A stretch of 64,000 nt of DNA from an uncultured Olsenella sp. (GTDB lineage: Bacteria > Actinomycetota > Coriobacteriia > Coriobacteriales > Atopobiaceae), in assembly GCA_934660915.1 (NCBI GenBank), contig CAKUIF010000001.1:62001-126000 (forward strand), read 5' to 3'. Shown in pieces: positions 41,907 to 50,775 of the stretch. The position numbers and the translations under genes were made by a program. Position 1 is the first letter of the stretch. Each line of letters begins with the position of its first letter. Under the pieces are notes generated by a model. The model was not told where the DNA came from. It did no database searches and was given only the letters and a program-made list of their open reading frames with translations.

Positions 41907-42362
41907 CTACTCGAAGATAAGCTCGTCGAACTCATCGTCGTTGAGTGCCTGCAGCTCGTTCCACGCCTCAGTGTTCCAAACCTCGAAGTGGGAGTCGGCA
42001 CCGATGATGGTGACGTCGCCCATGAGGCCCAGCTTCTCGCGCGTACCGGGCCTGCTCGCGTCGAGCTTGCCCAGGGCCACGCGGCCGGCGGAGTCGACGT
42101 CGATCGGCACCGCGCGCGCAGTGAGGCCGGTGCGAAGCTGCACGTCCTTGCGGCTTCGAGGATTGAAGCCCTCTCCGTTGCGGTCAAAGAGGGAGTTGAT
42201 CCAGTTCTCGAAACCCTGGGGGGTGAAGCCGTCCACGCGCTCCTTCATCGGCACAAGGTATAGAGTCTTGGAGTCGCCCTCGAGCATTTCCTTGCGGAAC
42301 GCAGCGGGCAGGGTGACGCGCGCCTTCGAATCAACCGACATCGGAAAGGATCCGACGAGCAT
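41907..42362 (-). CDS. mraZ: Transcriptional regulator MraZ
   Basis: A 151-residue double AbrB-like (SpoVT) domain protein, the usual first gene and regulator of the dcw cluster. It has GSFPMSVDSKARVTLPAAFRKE at the N-terminus and the second half-repeat VDSAGRVALGKLDASRPG near 95. ATG at 42362 follows GAGGAGGG. Four 10-bp GTGT direct repeats upstream form its expected operator. The acidic tail (NDDEFDELIFE) is typical. Confidence 0.96.
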   Translation of the reverse strand: MLVGSFPMSVDSKARVTLPAAFRKEMLEGDSKTLYLVPMKERVDGFTPQGFENWINSLFDRNGEGFNPRSRKDVQLRTGLTARAVPIDVDSAGRVALGKLDASRPGTREKLGLMGDVTIIGADSHFEVWNTEAWNELQALNDDEFDELIFE

Positions 42363-42416
42363 GTCACCCTCCTCTCAAGAGCCAAGACCATGAGCCCCCG
42401 ACTGGAGCGTGTGAAT

Positions 42417-42470
42417 ACTATAGGGCAAAGCCGACACTTAGCGACACCAGAAAACACCACTCGACACAAA
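42417..42470 (-). promoter_or_regulatory. mraZ promoter and four-repeat MraZ operator
   Basis: On the minus strand four 10-mers follow each other at 42431-42470: TTTGTGTCGA, GTGGTGTTTT, CTGGTGTCGC, TAAGTGTCGG, sharing GTGT in phase. A -10-like TATAGT (42417-42422) lies just downstream, so the last repeat covers the -35 position. Multiple 10-bp direct repeats are the known binding pattern of MraZ. Upstream to 42673 I see no other feature. Confidence 0.75.
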
Positions 42471-42673
42471 GTGACCCTGAGTGGTCTAAAACGGGTGGCC
42501 CCAACCCAATATGTAGAGTTGAGAACACCCGTTTCCACTACGGCGAATCGACGCGCCGAATGCTTGTGTGAAGGAATTGTGAAGTGCTTATTGAGGGGTC
42601 AATAAGAGCCCGAGAAAGCCCTCGATTTAGTCCGTCCTCGCATCAAATCCAAGGCATATCACCGCATAATCGA

Positions 42674-43594
42674 TCAAAAATCCGCAGGTAGATGGGCACG
42701 AGGATGCGCATTGAGGTATATCTTGCGGATGTGGGAGCGGTCGAGGTGCGTGTAGAGCTGCGTGGTCGAGATGCTGGCGTGACCGAGCAATTCCTGCACG
42801 ATTCTAAGGTCCGCGCCGCCTTCCAGAAGGTGCGTGGCGAAGGAGTGTCGCAAGGTGTGGGGGTGCAGCCCATCGATTCCCGCCACGCGCCCGTAGCGCT
42901 CAACGATCGTGTGGATGGATTGCCGCGAGATGCGGTCTCCGCGTACGTTGAGGAACACGGCGGAGGTGGGGCGCCGTCCCACAAGCTCGCCCCTCCCCTC
43001 CTCCATATAGACCGCCAAGGCACGCGCCGCCGCCCCCAGGATGGGCACGACGCGCTCCTTCGATCCCTTGCCGAAGACCCTCAGCACTTCTTGGTCAAGA
43101 AGGACGTTGCGCTCGTCGAGCCCGACGAGCTCGCTCACGCGAAGGCCGCAGCCGTAGAGGACCTCGAGCACGGCGTGGTCGCGAAGACCGGCGGGCGAGT
43201 TGGGGAACGGCTGGTCGAGCAGCTTAGCCGCCTGCTCCCGCGAGATGACGTCGGGAAGCCGCGAGGGCTTGGCGGGCAGGGGCAGGCCGGCGGTGGGGCA
43301 CGACGACGCGATGCCCTCGTTGTACATGAAGCGATGGAAGCCCTTGACCGCGGACACGCCGCGCTCGACAGAGGAAGCCGCCAGCCCGAGATCGCAGAGC
43401 GCCCCCACGTAGTCCTCTACGAGGGGGCGCTCCACCTCGTCAGGGTCCGTCACGCCGGAGCCCGCGAGGTAATCGATGTATCTATTCAGGTCGCGGCCAT
43501 AGGCCTCGATGGTGTTCTGCGAGCTGCCGCGCTCGACGAGGAGGTACCCCAGGTACTCCTCGCGCGCGGCGCACAGATCCATCGCCTGGCCCAT
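42674..43594 (-). CDS. xerD: Tyrosine recombinase XerD
   Basis: A 306-residue site-specific recombinase resolving chromosome dimers. The N-terminal SAM-like domain (EEYLGYLLVERGSSQNTIEAYGRDLNRY) precedes the catalytic domain with YGCGLRVSELVGL (Arg), HPHTLRHSFATHLLEGGADLR (His-x-x-Arg), ELLGHASISTTQLYTHL (His and nucleophile Tyr). Length and spacing are those of XerC/XerD; position beside pyrG suggests XerD. ATG at 43594 follows AAAGGA. Confidence 0.93.
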   Translation of the reverse strand: MGQAMDLCAAREEYLGYLLVERGSSQNTIEAYGRDLNRYIDYLAGSGVTDPDEVERPLVEDYVGALCDLGLAASSVERGVSAVKGFHRFMYNEGIASSCPTAGLPLPAKPSRLPDVISREQAAKLLDQPFPNSPAGLRDHAVLEVLYGCGLRVSELVGLDERNVLLDQEVLRVFGKGSKERVVPILGAAARALAVYMEEGRGELVGRRPTSAVFLNVRGDRISRQSIHTIVERYGRVAGIDGLHPHTLRHSFATHLLEGGADLRIVQELLGHASISTTQLYTHLDRSHIRKIYLNAHPRAHLPADF

Positions 43595-43611
43595 GACCGC
43601 GGTCCTTTGGG

Positions 43612-45258
43612 CTAGTCGGCCACGACGTCGTGGCGGTCGATGCCCTCGTGGTGGGCGATCGCGGCGCGCACAAACTCGCGGAACAGCGGGGCGGGCTTGG
43701 TCGGGCGGCTCTTGAACTCGGGGTGGGCCTGCGACGCCACGAACCAGGGGTGGACGTCCTCGGGCAGCTCGATCATCTCGACGAGGCGGTCGTCGGGCGA
43801 GAGACCCGAGATCTTGAGTCCGGCGGCCGTGAGCTGATCGCGGAACGCGTTGTTGACCTCGTAGCGATGGCGGTGGCGCTCATAGACGAGGCTCTCGCCG
43901 TAGGCCTCCTCGGCCAGGGTGTTCGGCTGGACCTTGCAGGGGTAGGCGCCCAGGCGCATGGTGCCGCCCTTATCGGTGATCTCCTCCTGGTCGGGCATGA
44001 TGTCGATGACGGGGAACTCGCAGTCCGGCTCGAACTCGGCCGAGGTCGCGCCCTCCATGCCGCAGACGTTGCGGGCGAACTCGCAGACGGCGACCTGCAG
44101 GCCGAGGCAGACGCCCAGGTAGGGCACCTTGAGGGTACGGGCGCGGTGCGCCGCGGCGATCTTGCCCTCGATGCCGCGCAGGCCGAAGCCGCCCGGGACG
44201 AGGATGCCGTCGGAGTCGCCGAGGACCTCCTCGATGTTCGTCTCGTCGAGCTCCTCGCCGTCGACGAGCTCGATGTTCACGTGACGGCCGAAGGCGACGC
44301 CGGAGTGGTGGAGCGCCTCGATAATGGAGAGGTAGGCGTCGGGCAGCGCCGTGTACTTGCCCACGACCGAGATCTTGGTCACGTCGGCCTTGGCGTTGGC
44401 TGCGTGCATGCGGCTCGTGAAGTCGTACCAGCCGCTCATGTCGCTCGTGCGGGGGTCGAGGCCCAGGCGCTCGCAGACCTTCAGGTCGAAGCCCTGCTCG
44501 GCGAGGTGGGCAGGCACGTCGTAGATGGACTTGCAGTCGGAGTTCTCGAAGACACAGGAGGGGTCGACGTCGCAGAAGCTCGCGATCTTCGCGCGGATGT
44601 CGGCGTCCACCTCGTGGTCGCTGCGGCAGACGATGAAGTCGGGCTGCAGGCCCATGGAGCGCATCTCGCGGACGGAGTGCTGGGTCGGCTTGGTCTTGAC
44701 CTCGTGGGCGGCCGCGATGTAGGGAACGAGGCTCACGTGGATGAGGACGCAGTCGGCCAGGCCCTTCTCCTTGCGGAACTGGCGGATGGCCTCGACGAAC
44801 GCCTGGCCCTCGATGTCGCCGATGGTGCCGCCGAGCTCGGTGATCACGACGTCGGCGCCGGTCTGCTCCTCAACGCGGAAGAAACGCTCCTTGATGGCGT
44901 TGGTCACGTGAGGGACGACCTGCACGGTGCCGCCGAGGAAGTCTCCCTGGCGCTCGCGGGCGATGAGGCTCTGGTAGATGGCGCCGGTGGTGAAGTTGGA
45001 GCTGCGGGTGAGGTTCTCGTCGATGAAGCGCTCGTAGTGGCCGAGGTCGAGGTCGGTCTCCTTGCCGTCCTCGGTGACGAAGACCTCACCGTGCTGGAAC
45101 GGGCTCATGGTGCCGGGGTCGACGTTGAGATAGGGGTCGGCCTTCTGCATCATCACCTTGTAGCCGCGCGACTTGAGCAGGCGGCCGAGCGAGGCGGCCG
45201 TGATGCCCTTGCCGAGGGACGAGACGACGCCTCCGGTAACGAAAATGTGCTTTGTCAT
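43612..45258 (-). CDS. pyrG: CTP synthase
   Basis: A 548-residue glutamine-dependent enzyme making CTP from UTP. The synthetase domain starts KHIFVTGGVVSSLGKGITAASLG. The glutaminase domain has GILVPGGFGLRGIEGK, PYLGVCLGLQVAVCEFARN (Cys nucleophile near 385) and a His-Pro-Glu near 525 (ASQAHPEFKSRP). The start follows GGGAGG. Complete and of normal length. Confidence 0.98.
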   Translation of the reverse strand: MTKHIFVTGGVVSSLGKGITAASLGRLLKSRGYKVMMQKADPYLNVDPGTMSPFQHGEVFVTEDGKETDLDLGHYERFIDENLTRSSNFTTGAIYQSLIARERQGDFLGGTVQVVPHVTNAIKERFFRVEEQTGADVVITELGGTIGDIEGQAFVEAIRQFRKEKGLADCVLIHVSLVPYIAAAHEVKTKPTQHSVREMRSMGLQPDFIVCRSDHEVDADIRAKIASFCDVDPSCVFENSDCKSIYDVPAHLAEQGFDLKVCERLGLDPRTSDMSGWYDFTSRMHAANAKADVTKISVVGKYTALPDAYLSIIEALHHSGVAFGRHVNIELVDGEELDETNIEEVLGDSDGILVPGGFGLRGIEGKIAAAHRARTLKVPYLGVCLGLQVAVCEFARNVCGMEGATSAEFEPDCEFPVIDIMPDQEEITDKGGTMRLGAYPCKVQPNTLAEEAYGESLVYERHRHRYEVNNAFRDQLTAAGLKISGLSPDDRLVEMIELPEDVHPWFVASQAHPEFKSRPTKPAPLFREFVRAAIAHHEGIDRHDVVAD

Positions 45259-45467
45259 GTGGGGACCTCCCGTAGTCCGAGTAGCTTAGCTCTTCTTCTA
45301 CGGGTCTTTAGTCTACGCCCGAGTGCGCACCCGCTCGCGCGTGTTTTTCGCCGCTCACCGACTCGTAACAAGTCGCCAGATACACAACAAACGTTGGGTT
45401 TCTTGCCACTTTACCGTCGGTTTGACGCGATTTGCCCGATTACCTGCAAAAAAGAGACCCGGACGCA

Positions 45468-45503
45468 CAAAAAAGAAGGGCGGGCGCCCGGAGGCGTCCG
45501 CCC
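45468..45503 (-). terminator. Terminator after glnA
   Basis: GGGCGGACGCC and GGGCGCCCGCCC form a strong stem, followed on the minus strand by TTCTTTTTT. Confidence 0.9.
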
Positions 45504-45530
45504 AAGAAGCGGGGGCTTTTAGTTTTTCGA

Positions 45531-47621
45531 CTACACCCAGAAGAGCATGGAGTTGTAGCTCGGGACCGGCCAGTAGTCGTCGGCGACGATGGTCTCCATC
45601 TCGTCCACGGCGGCGCGCAGGACGTCCATAGCGGGGATGACGGAGTCGCGGTAGGCGTCGCACTCCTGCTGCGGGTCCTCGATATCGCGGGCGTCGGCGT
45701 TCTTTGCCTCCAGGTCGGCGACGGCGTCGTAGATGGCGTCGATGCCGCTGGTGAGCTCAACCACGAGCTCGCGCTCGGCGCGGGCCTCGAGCCCGAGCTC
45801 GGCCTTGGTGGCAACGCTGCCGGCGAGGCTGCTGCTGTACTCGGAGATGGCGGGCAGGTACATGCGCTTGGCCATGTCGACCATGGTGTTGGCCTCGATG
45901 TTGAGCAGCTTGGCGTACTGCTCGGCCTTCGAGACGTAGCGGGCGTGGACCTCGGCCTCGTTCAGAACACCGTACTTGGAGAAGAACTCGATGTTCTCGG
46001 GCTTGACCATCTGCGGCAGGGCGTCCGGCGTGGTCTTGAAGTTGGGCAGGCCGCGGCGGGCAGCCTCCTGCTCCCACTCCTCCGAGTAGCCGTTGCCCTC
46101 GAAGATGATGCGGTGGTGGTCGCTCAGGGTCTTCTTGACCCATTCGAGCGCGGCGGCGGTGAACTCGTCGCCCTCCTTGCCCTCCATGAGGGTGGCGAAC
46201 TCGTCGCATTGCTCGGCCACGGCGGTGTTCAGGACGACGTTCGGGTCAGAGAGGTTCTGTTGCGAGCCGCACATGCGGAACTCGAACTTGTTGCCGGTGA
46301 AGGCGAAGGGAGAGGTGCGGTTGCGATCGGTGGTGTCCTGGAGCACGTCGGGCAGCATCGGGACGCCGAGGTCCATGCGGGTCTTGCCGTGGGCCGCGAC
46401 GGTCTCGTCGTGGATGAGGCCCTCGACGACCTCGTCGAGCTCGTCGCCCAGGAAGACGGAGACGATCGCCGGGGGCGCCTCGTTGGCGCCGAGGCGGTGG
46501 TCGTTACCGGCGGAGGAGACGGAGACGCGCATGAGGTCGGCGTGCTTGTCGACCGCGGCGATCAGGCCGGCGAGGAAGACGAGGAACTGCAGGTTCTCGG
46601 ACGGGTTCGCGCCCGGCTCGAGGAGGTTCTTGCCGTCGGCGCAGACCGACCAGTTGTTGTGCTTGCCGGAGCCGTTGACGTAGTCGAAGGGCTTCTCGTG
46701 CTGCAGGCAGGCGAGGCCGTGGTGCGTGGCGAGCAGCTTCAGCTTCTCCATGGCCAGCAGGTTGTCGTCGATGGCCAACGAGCCCTGCTCGAAGATCGGG
46801 GCGAGCTCGTGCTGGGCCGGGGCGACCTCGTTGTGCTTGGTCTTGGCGGGGACGCCGAGCTTCCAGAGCTCGTCGTCGACCTCCTTCATGAAGGCGTTGA
46901 CGGTCGGGCGGATGGCGCCGAAGTAGTGCTCCTCGAGCTCCTGGCCCTTAGCGGGGGCGCAGCCAAAGAGGGTGCGGCCGGTGAGGACGAGGTCGGGGCG
47001 CTTCTGGAAGTCCTCCTCCTTGACGAGGAAGTACTCCTGCTCGGGGCCGACGGTGGTGATCACCGAGGTGGCCTGCTTGCCAAAGAGCGCGAGCACGCGC
47101 TTGGCCTGCTTGGCCAGGGCGACCTGAGAGCGCAGAAGCGGGGTCTTCTTGTCGAGCGCCTCGCCGGTGTAGGAGATGAAGGCGGTCGGGATGCAGAGGA
47201 CCTCGTCCTTGATGAAGGCCGGGGAGGTCGGGTCCCAGGCGGTGTAGCCGCGGGCCTCGAAGGTGGCGCGCAGGCCGCCGGACGGGAAGCTCGAGGCGTC
47301 GGGCTCGCCCTGGACGAGCTCCTTGCCGGAGAACGACATGAGGACGGAGCCGTCGTCCTTGGGAGTGATGAACGAGTCGTGCTTCTCGGACGTGATGCCG
47401 GTGAGCGGCTGGAACCAGTGCGCGAAGTGCGTGGCGCCCTTCTCCAGCGCCCACTCCTTCATCGCGTGGGCGACCTCGTTTGCGATGTCGAGGTCAAGGG
47501 CCTTGCCCTCCTTGATGACCTTAGTGAGCTCTTTGTACGTAGGCTTGGGGAGTCGCTCCTGCATAACCTGATCGGTAAACAGCAGGCTGCCGTACTCCTC
47601 GGTGACCTTGTCCTTGCCCAT
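45531..47621 (-). CDS. Glutamine synthetase, class III
   Basis: A 696-residue glutamine synthetase of the long GSIII (GlnN) class, which makes glutamine from glutamate and ammonia. FAHWFQPLTGITSEKHDSFI and FSGKELVQGEPDASSFPSGGLRATF are GSIII signatures. TVGPEQEYFLVKEE holds metal-binding Glu residues and HNEVAPAQHELAPIFEQG the nucleotide region, and NGSGKHNNWSV near 345 is typical. ATG at 47621 follows GAGG. The usual GSI adenylylation Tyr region is absent, as expected. Confidence 0.94.
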   Translation of the reverse strand: MGKDKVTEEYGSLLFTDQVMQERLPKPTYKELTKVIKEGKALDLDIANEVAHAMKEWALEKGATHFAHWFQPLTGITSEKHDSFITPKDDGSVLMSFSGKELVQGEPDASSFPSGGLRATFEARGYTAWDPTSPAFIKDEVLCIPTAFISYTGEALDKKTPLLRSQVALAKQAKRVLALFGKQATSVITTVGPEQEYFLVKEEDFQKRPDLVLTGRTLFGCAPAKGQELEEHYFGAIRPTVNAFMKEVDDELWKLGVPAKTKHNEVAPAQHELAPIFEQGSLAIDDNLLAMEKLKLLATHHGLACLQHEKPFDYVNGSGKHNNWSVCADGKNLLEPGANPSENLQFLVFLAGLIAAVDKHADLMRVSVSSAGNDHRLGANEAPPAIVSVFLGDELDEVVEGLIHDETVAAHGKTRMDLGVPMLPDVLQDTTDRNRTSPFAFTGNKFEFRMCGSQQNLSDPNVVLNTAVAEQCDEFATLMEGKEGDEFTAAALEWVKKTLSDHHRIIFEGNGYSEEWEQEAARRGLPNFKTTPDALPQMVKPENIEFFSKYGVLNEAEVHARYVSKAEQYAKLLNIEANTMVDMAKRMYLPAISEYSSSLAGSVATKAELGLEARAERELVVELTSGIDAIYDAVADLEAKNADARDIEDPQQECDAYRDSVIPAMDVLRAAVDEMETIVADDYWPVPSYNSMLFWV

Positions 47622-47925
47622 GTGCGCCTCTTTCCCCTCAGATAATTGGCGTGCTGGCTTACGTTCGACAACTCTAGTTGCCCATTGTTGCACGGGAGTT
47701 AAGGCAAGGTGACCCGCAAGGACAAGTTCGTGACCAATTTTGTAACCGTCGCGCGTCGATTAAGCGTCGATTGTTTCGTTACGGGCAAAGAAGGACGTCG
47801 GGCGTGTGTGGCGGCGGCGCGATGATTGAGGAGAGGAGGGTACCCCGGGGTCCTGTTTTATCCATTCGCGTTATCTATACTGAGGGCCGGACAACAAGCT
47901 GAGGAAGAACCGAGGACTGATAACC
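47622..47925. promoter_or_regulatory. Divergent regulatory region of glnA and the deacetylase gene
   Basis: About 300 bp without a gene. Toward glnA a TTGTCC/TTAACT pair with a 17-bp spacer and two GGTCAC copies are visible. Toward the plus strand a -10-like TATACT is at 47876-47881. I cannot assign a regulator. Confidence 0.4.
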
Positions 47926-49284
47926 ATGGCCAAGCATTTCCGCAAGCCCGGCGCGCCGGCGCCCCAGCCCAGAAGGCGCACGCCCGAGGAGCTCGGCGCC
48001 CGCGACGGCGCCGAGGCGCAGCAGGGTTTCTTTGAAGACGCGCCCTATACGCCGGCGCCCTACGGGCAGCAGGACGGGCAGCAGGCGTACGACCCGGCCC
48101 CCTACGCCGACGAGGCGCCGCGCCAGGCGCGCAAGAAGCGCCGCTGGCCGATCGCGCTGGCCTGCGTGCTCGTCCTCGCCGCGGTGGGCGCAGGCGTCTA
48201 TCTCTACCTCAACCCGCCGTACTACAAAGTGAGCATCAACGGGGCCGAGCAGACCGTCAAGGCCGGCACGACCGTGCAGGACGTCGTGGACGAGGGGCTC
48301 GTCTCGCCGACCGCCGGCGACCTCATCGCCATCGACGGCTCGGTTGCCCAGCAGGGCGGCGGGGTCGCCTACGCTGCGACCGTCAACGGCGCCGAGGCCG
48401 ACGGCGGCCATCGCCTCGCGTCCGGCGACCAGCTCCAGGTCGACGACGGCGCCGACGTCGACGAGGAGTACACCGAGACCACCGAGGCTATTCCCCACGG
48501 GGAGTCCGGCGGGGACTACTCCACGCTGAGCAGCTACTACAACGGCTCGATCCACGTGTTCTCGGCCGGCGAGGACGGCCAGAAGACCGTCAGGACCGGC
48601 AAGGTCTCGGGCAAGACTGTCGAGGAGGTCACCAAGCAGCCGACCGATGCCGGCTACAGCTCCTACCACGCCAACGTCGGCGACCAGAAGGTCATTGCCC
48701 TCACCTTCGACGACGGCCCCTGGCCCACGACCACCGGCCAGATCCTCGACATCCTCAAGGAGAACGGCGCCCACGCGACCTTCTTCCAGATCGGCGAGCA
48801 GGTCGCCGGCATGGCAGATACCGAGAAGCGCATCGTCGAGGAGGGCAACCAGGTCGCCACGCACACCTGGGACCACGCGCGCGGCTCGGGCCAGGGCGTG
48901 AACCTCACCTTTATGACCGCCGAAGAGCAGCGCACCGAGGTCCAGAAGGGCTTCGAGGCCATCGAGTCCGTGCTCGGCACCTCCGTGACCCATGTGCTGC
49001 GCGCGCCCGGCGGCAACTACTACGGCCCGCTCGTCGACAACCTCAAGGACCTCGTGGACGCCGAGATCGGCTGGGACGTCGACACCAAGGACTGGAGCCG
49101 CCCCGGCGCCGAGGCCATCGAGCAAGCGCTTCTTTCCGCCAAACCCGGCGACGTCGTCCTCATGCACGACGGCGGCGGCGACCGCTCGCAGACCGTCGAG
49201 GCGCTGCGCAGCGCGCTGCCCAAGCTCGTGGCGCAGGGCTACAAGTTCGTCACCGTCGACGAGCTCATGGCGTACGGAAAGTAG
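47926..49284 (+). CDS. Membrane-anchored polysaccharide deacetylase
   Basis: A 452-residue NodB-type deacetylase, probably acting on peptidoglycan or another wall glycan. A Pro/Gln-rich cytoplasmic segment (1-70) is followed by one helix (WPIALACVLVLAAVGAGVYLYL). A ubiquitin-like/G5-style region (VSINGAEQTVKAGTTVQDVV) spans about 100-165. The NodB domain starts near 255: IALTFDDGPWPTT (metal Asp pair), ATHTWDHARGSG (His ligands) and HVLRAPGGNYYG. It closes with GDVVLMHDGGGDRSQTVEAL. All catalytic motifs are present. Confidence 0.9.
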   Translation: MAKHFRKPGAPAPQPRRRTPEELGARDGAEAQQGFFEDAPYTPAPYGQQDGQQAYDPAPYADEAPRQARKKRRWPIALACVLVLAAVGAGVYLYLNPPYYKVSINGAEQTVKAGTTVQDVVDEGLVSPTAGDLIAIDGSVAQQGGGVAYAATVNGAEADGGHRLASGDQLQVDDGADVDEEYTETTEAIPHGESGGDYSTLSSYYNGSIHVFSAGEDGQKTVRTGKVSGKTVEEVTKQPTDAGYSSYHANVGDQKVIALTFDDGPWPTTTGQILDILKENGAHATFFQIGEQVAGMADTEKRIVEEGNQVATHTWDHARGSGQGVNLTFMTAEEQRTEVQKGFEAIESVLGTSVTHVLRAPGGNYYGPLVDNLKDLVDAEIGWDVDTKDWSRPGAEAIEQALLSAKPGDVVLMHDGGGDRSQTVEALRSALPKLVAQGYKFVTVDELMAYGK

Positions 49285-49344
49285 CCGGCGGCCGAGGGTC
49301 CTTCTGGCCCGGCAGCCCTTCTTGCCCCCATACCCCCGTCTGCT

Positions 49345-49446
49345 GGAAACTGATCACCTTGTGTTTGTTTTCGTCTCCACAATTCTCGCGAACTGCGGTT
49401 TTGTTGCCGGACTTCTTGAAAACAAACTCATGGTGATCAGTTTTTG
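49345..49446. repeat. Inverted repeat pair, left of nuclease D
   Basis: Plus arm AAACTGATCACC...GTTTGTTTTC at 49347 and its near-exact inverse complement ending 49445. TGATCA occurs once in each arm, 83 bp apart. The middle (GCGGTTTTGTTGCC) looks like a decayed third unit. The same sequence family recurs on the other side of the gene. Confidence 0.85.
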
Positions 49447-49508
49447 CCGAGATGGGCGAGGTTTCCCGAACGCAAAGAAGCCCGCGAGCAGTCAGCCCGC
49501 AGCGATGT

Positions 49509-50636
49509 TCACTCCCCCGCGAGCCTGGGCATCAGCTCGCCGAAGAGCTTGCTGCGGCGCTGCGCCTCGAGCGGCGTCGGCTCGCGCAGCGGCTCCTCCA
49601 AAAGAAACGCGATTTGCCTGGCAAGAAGGGCCACGCCGGGAAGCGACGAGACGCCGCGGGCCGTGGCGCGCAGCACCCGGTACCCCATCAGCGAGAGCGT
49701 ATTCGATCGGGCGGCGTCGCGCTCGGCCTGCTGCACGCCTTTCCGCGCATGGAACTCCGAGCTGTCGTACTCGAGGGCGACCTTCTTTTCGGGCCAGAGC
49801 ATATCTGGGGTTACCGAGTCGCGGCCACGAATCGCATCTTCGAGAACAGACGCGTCGATGGCCACGTTGAGCAGGGGCTTCTTTATGCCGAAGCCGCCGA
49901 GCTCGACCGGCATGGTCAGCATGAGCGCGAGCGCCGTCTCCATCGGCGAGGCCGACCCGTCCAAGGCGAGCTCGGCAATCTCACGGGCGCGCGCCGACGC
50001 GGGTCCCTGGCACGCCGTCGCCGCGAATTCACGCAACCCGGCCGTCGTCATCACCGGCGCCGCGTCGTACGCCACGCCCTGGCCGGGACTCCGCAGCCGA
50101 TAGGTCCCCGCGAGCTCGCAGGCGGTCGCGGCAAGGACGGCCAGTCGCCTGGCCTGTTCCCACCTGTGCGGGAACTCCGCCACGAACTCGTCCGGCTTGC
50201 CGAGGGACTCGAGGACCTCGACCTGGCCGTGAACCTCCTCGGCAAAGTCGTCGAAGTGCTCGTTGAACTTGCCGAACGAGCCCGCGAGCTGCGTGATAGC
50301 GAACTCGGGCCCGCAAACCACGAGGTCGCGGGCAAGGCGGCGGCACGAGCCCGCCGGGACCGGACGGCTCCACACGCGGAACTTCGCCGACTTCCCGGCG
50401 CTGCGCAGATGGCTCGACGGGACGAGGAGGTCGACCGGGCGGCGGGTCACGCCTATGGCGCCGAGGTCCGCGTGCCCGAGGTATTCCTTGAAGCTGCGCT
50501 GGTTGCAGACGCACTCGCCCCAGACGGGCAGCAGGCGCGGCGCGTCGGGCCAGGCGGGGCGCCCCTCCCACTCGCCGCGGGCGCTGAGGTGCCGGATGGC
50601 TTCGATGGCGGAGTCCGCGCAGAGGAATGCGTACAT
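49509..50636 (-). CDS. AbiEi-like/DUF559 nuclease-domain protein (paralogue D)
   Basis: A 375-residue protein with the layout of actinobacterial AbiEi/DUF559 proteins. The N-terminal 200 residues include GAIGVTRRPVDLLVPSSHLR and LVVCGPEFAITQLAGSFGKF. The nuclease part has SPMETAL (Glu233), TPDMLWPEKKVALEYDSSEFH (Asp278, Glu289, Asp291, His296) and ERDAARSNTLSLMGYRVLR (Asp307, Arg310, Asn312). It aligns by motif with the proteins at 10077 and 31306 but is more distant. It has a normal AAGAAGG site and no 11-bp upstream elements. It too is flanked by matching inverted repeats. Could be an orphan antitoxin-like regulator or a nuclease; neither is shown. Confidence 0.75.
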   Translation of the reverse strand: MYAFLCADSAIEAIRHLSARGEWEGRPAWPDAPRLLPVWGECVCNQRSFKEYLGHADLGAIGVTRRPVDLLVPSSHLRSAGKSAKFRVWSRPVPAGSCRRLARDLVVCGPEFAITQLAGSFGKFNEHFDDFAEEVHGQVEVLESLGKPDEFVAEFPHRWEQARRLAVLAATACELAGTYRLRSPGQGVAYDAAPVMTTAGLREFAATACQGPASARAREIAELALDGSASPMETALALMLTMPVELGGFGIKKPLLNVAIDASVLEDAIRGRDSVTPDMLWPEKKVALEYDSSEFHARKGVQQAERDAARSNTLSLMGYRVLRATARGVSSLPGVALLARQIAFLLEEPLREPTPLEAQRRSKLFGELMPRLAGE

Positions 50637-50658
50637 CGGTCGGGGCCCTTCTTACCAG

Positions 50659-50758
50659 AAAAAATGATCACCATGTCTTTGATTTTGGGACTTGAACCGA
50701 AAACAACTGGGGTTTTGTCGGCGAAGAGTCGAAAACAAAGAGTAGGTGATCAGTTTTT
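50659..50758. repeat. Inverted repeat pair, right of nuclease D
   Basis: Plus arm AAAAAATGATCACCATG at 50659 and minus arm ending in GGTGATCAGTTTTTGG at 50758. The TGATCA cores are 82 bp apart, twice the 41-bp period of other arrays. An AAAACAACTGGGGTTTT mini-palindrome lies at the centre. Same family as the pair at 49345. Confidence 0.85.
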
Positions 50759-50775
50759 GGAAAGAAGGACGGCCG

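Noticed and set aside
42674..43594. XerD-like recombinase as sign of a mobile element
   Set aside because: Length, motifs and the neighbourhood with pyrG fit the housekeeping enzyme; no att-like direct repeats or phage genes were found nearby.
43630..45522. 630-codon plus-strand frame opposite pyrG
   Set aside because: Antisense shadow with Leu/Val/Asp/Glu-rich low-complexity translation; pyrG itself is complete.
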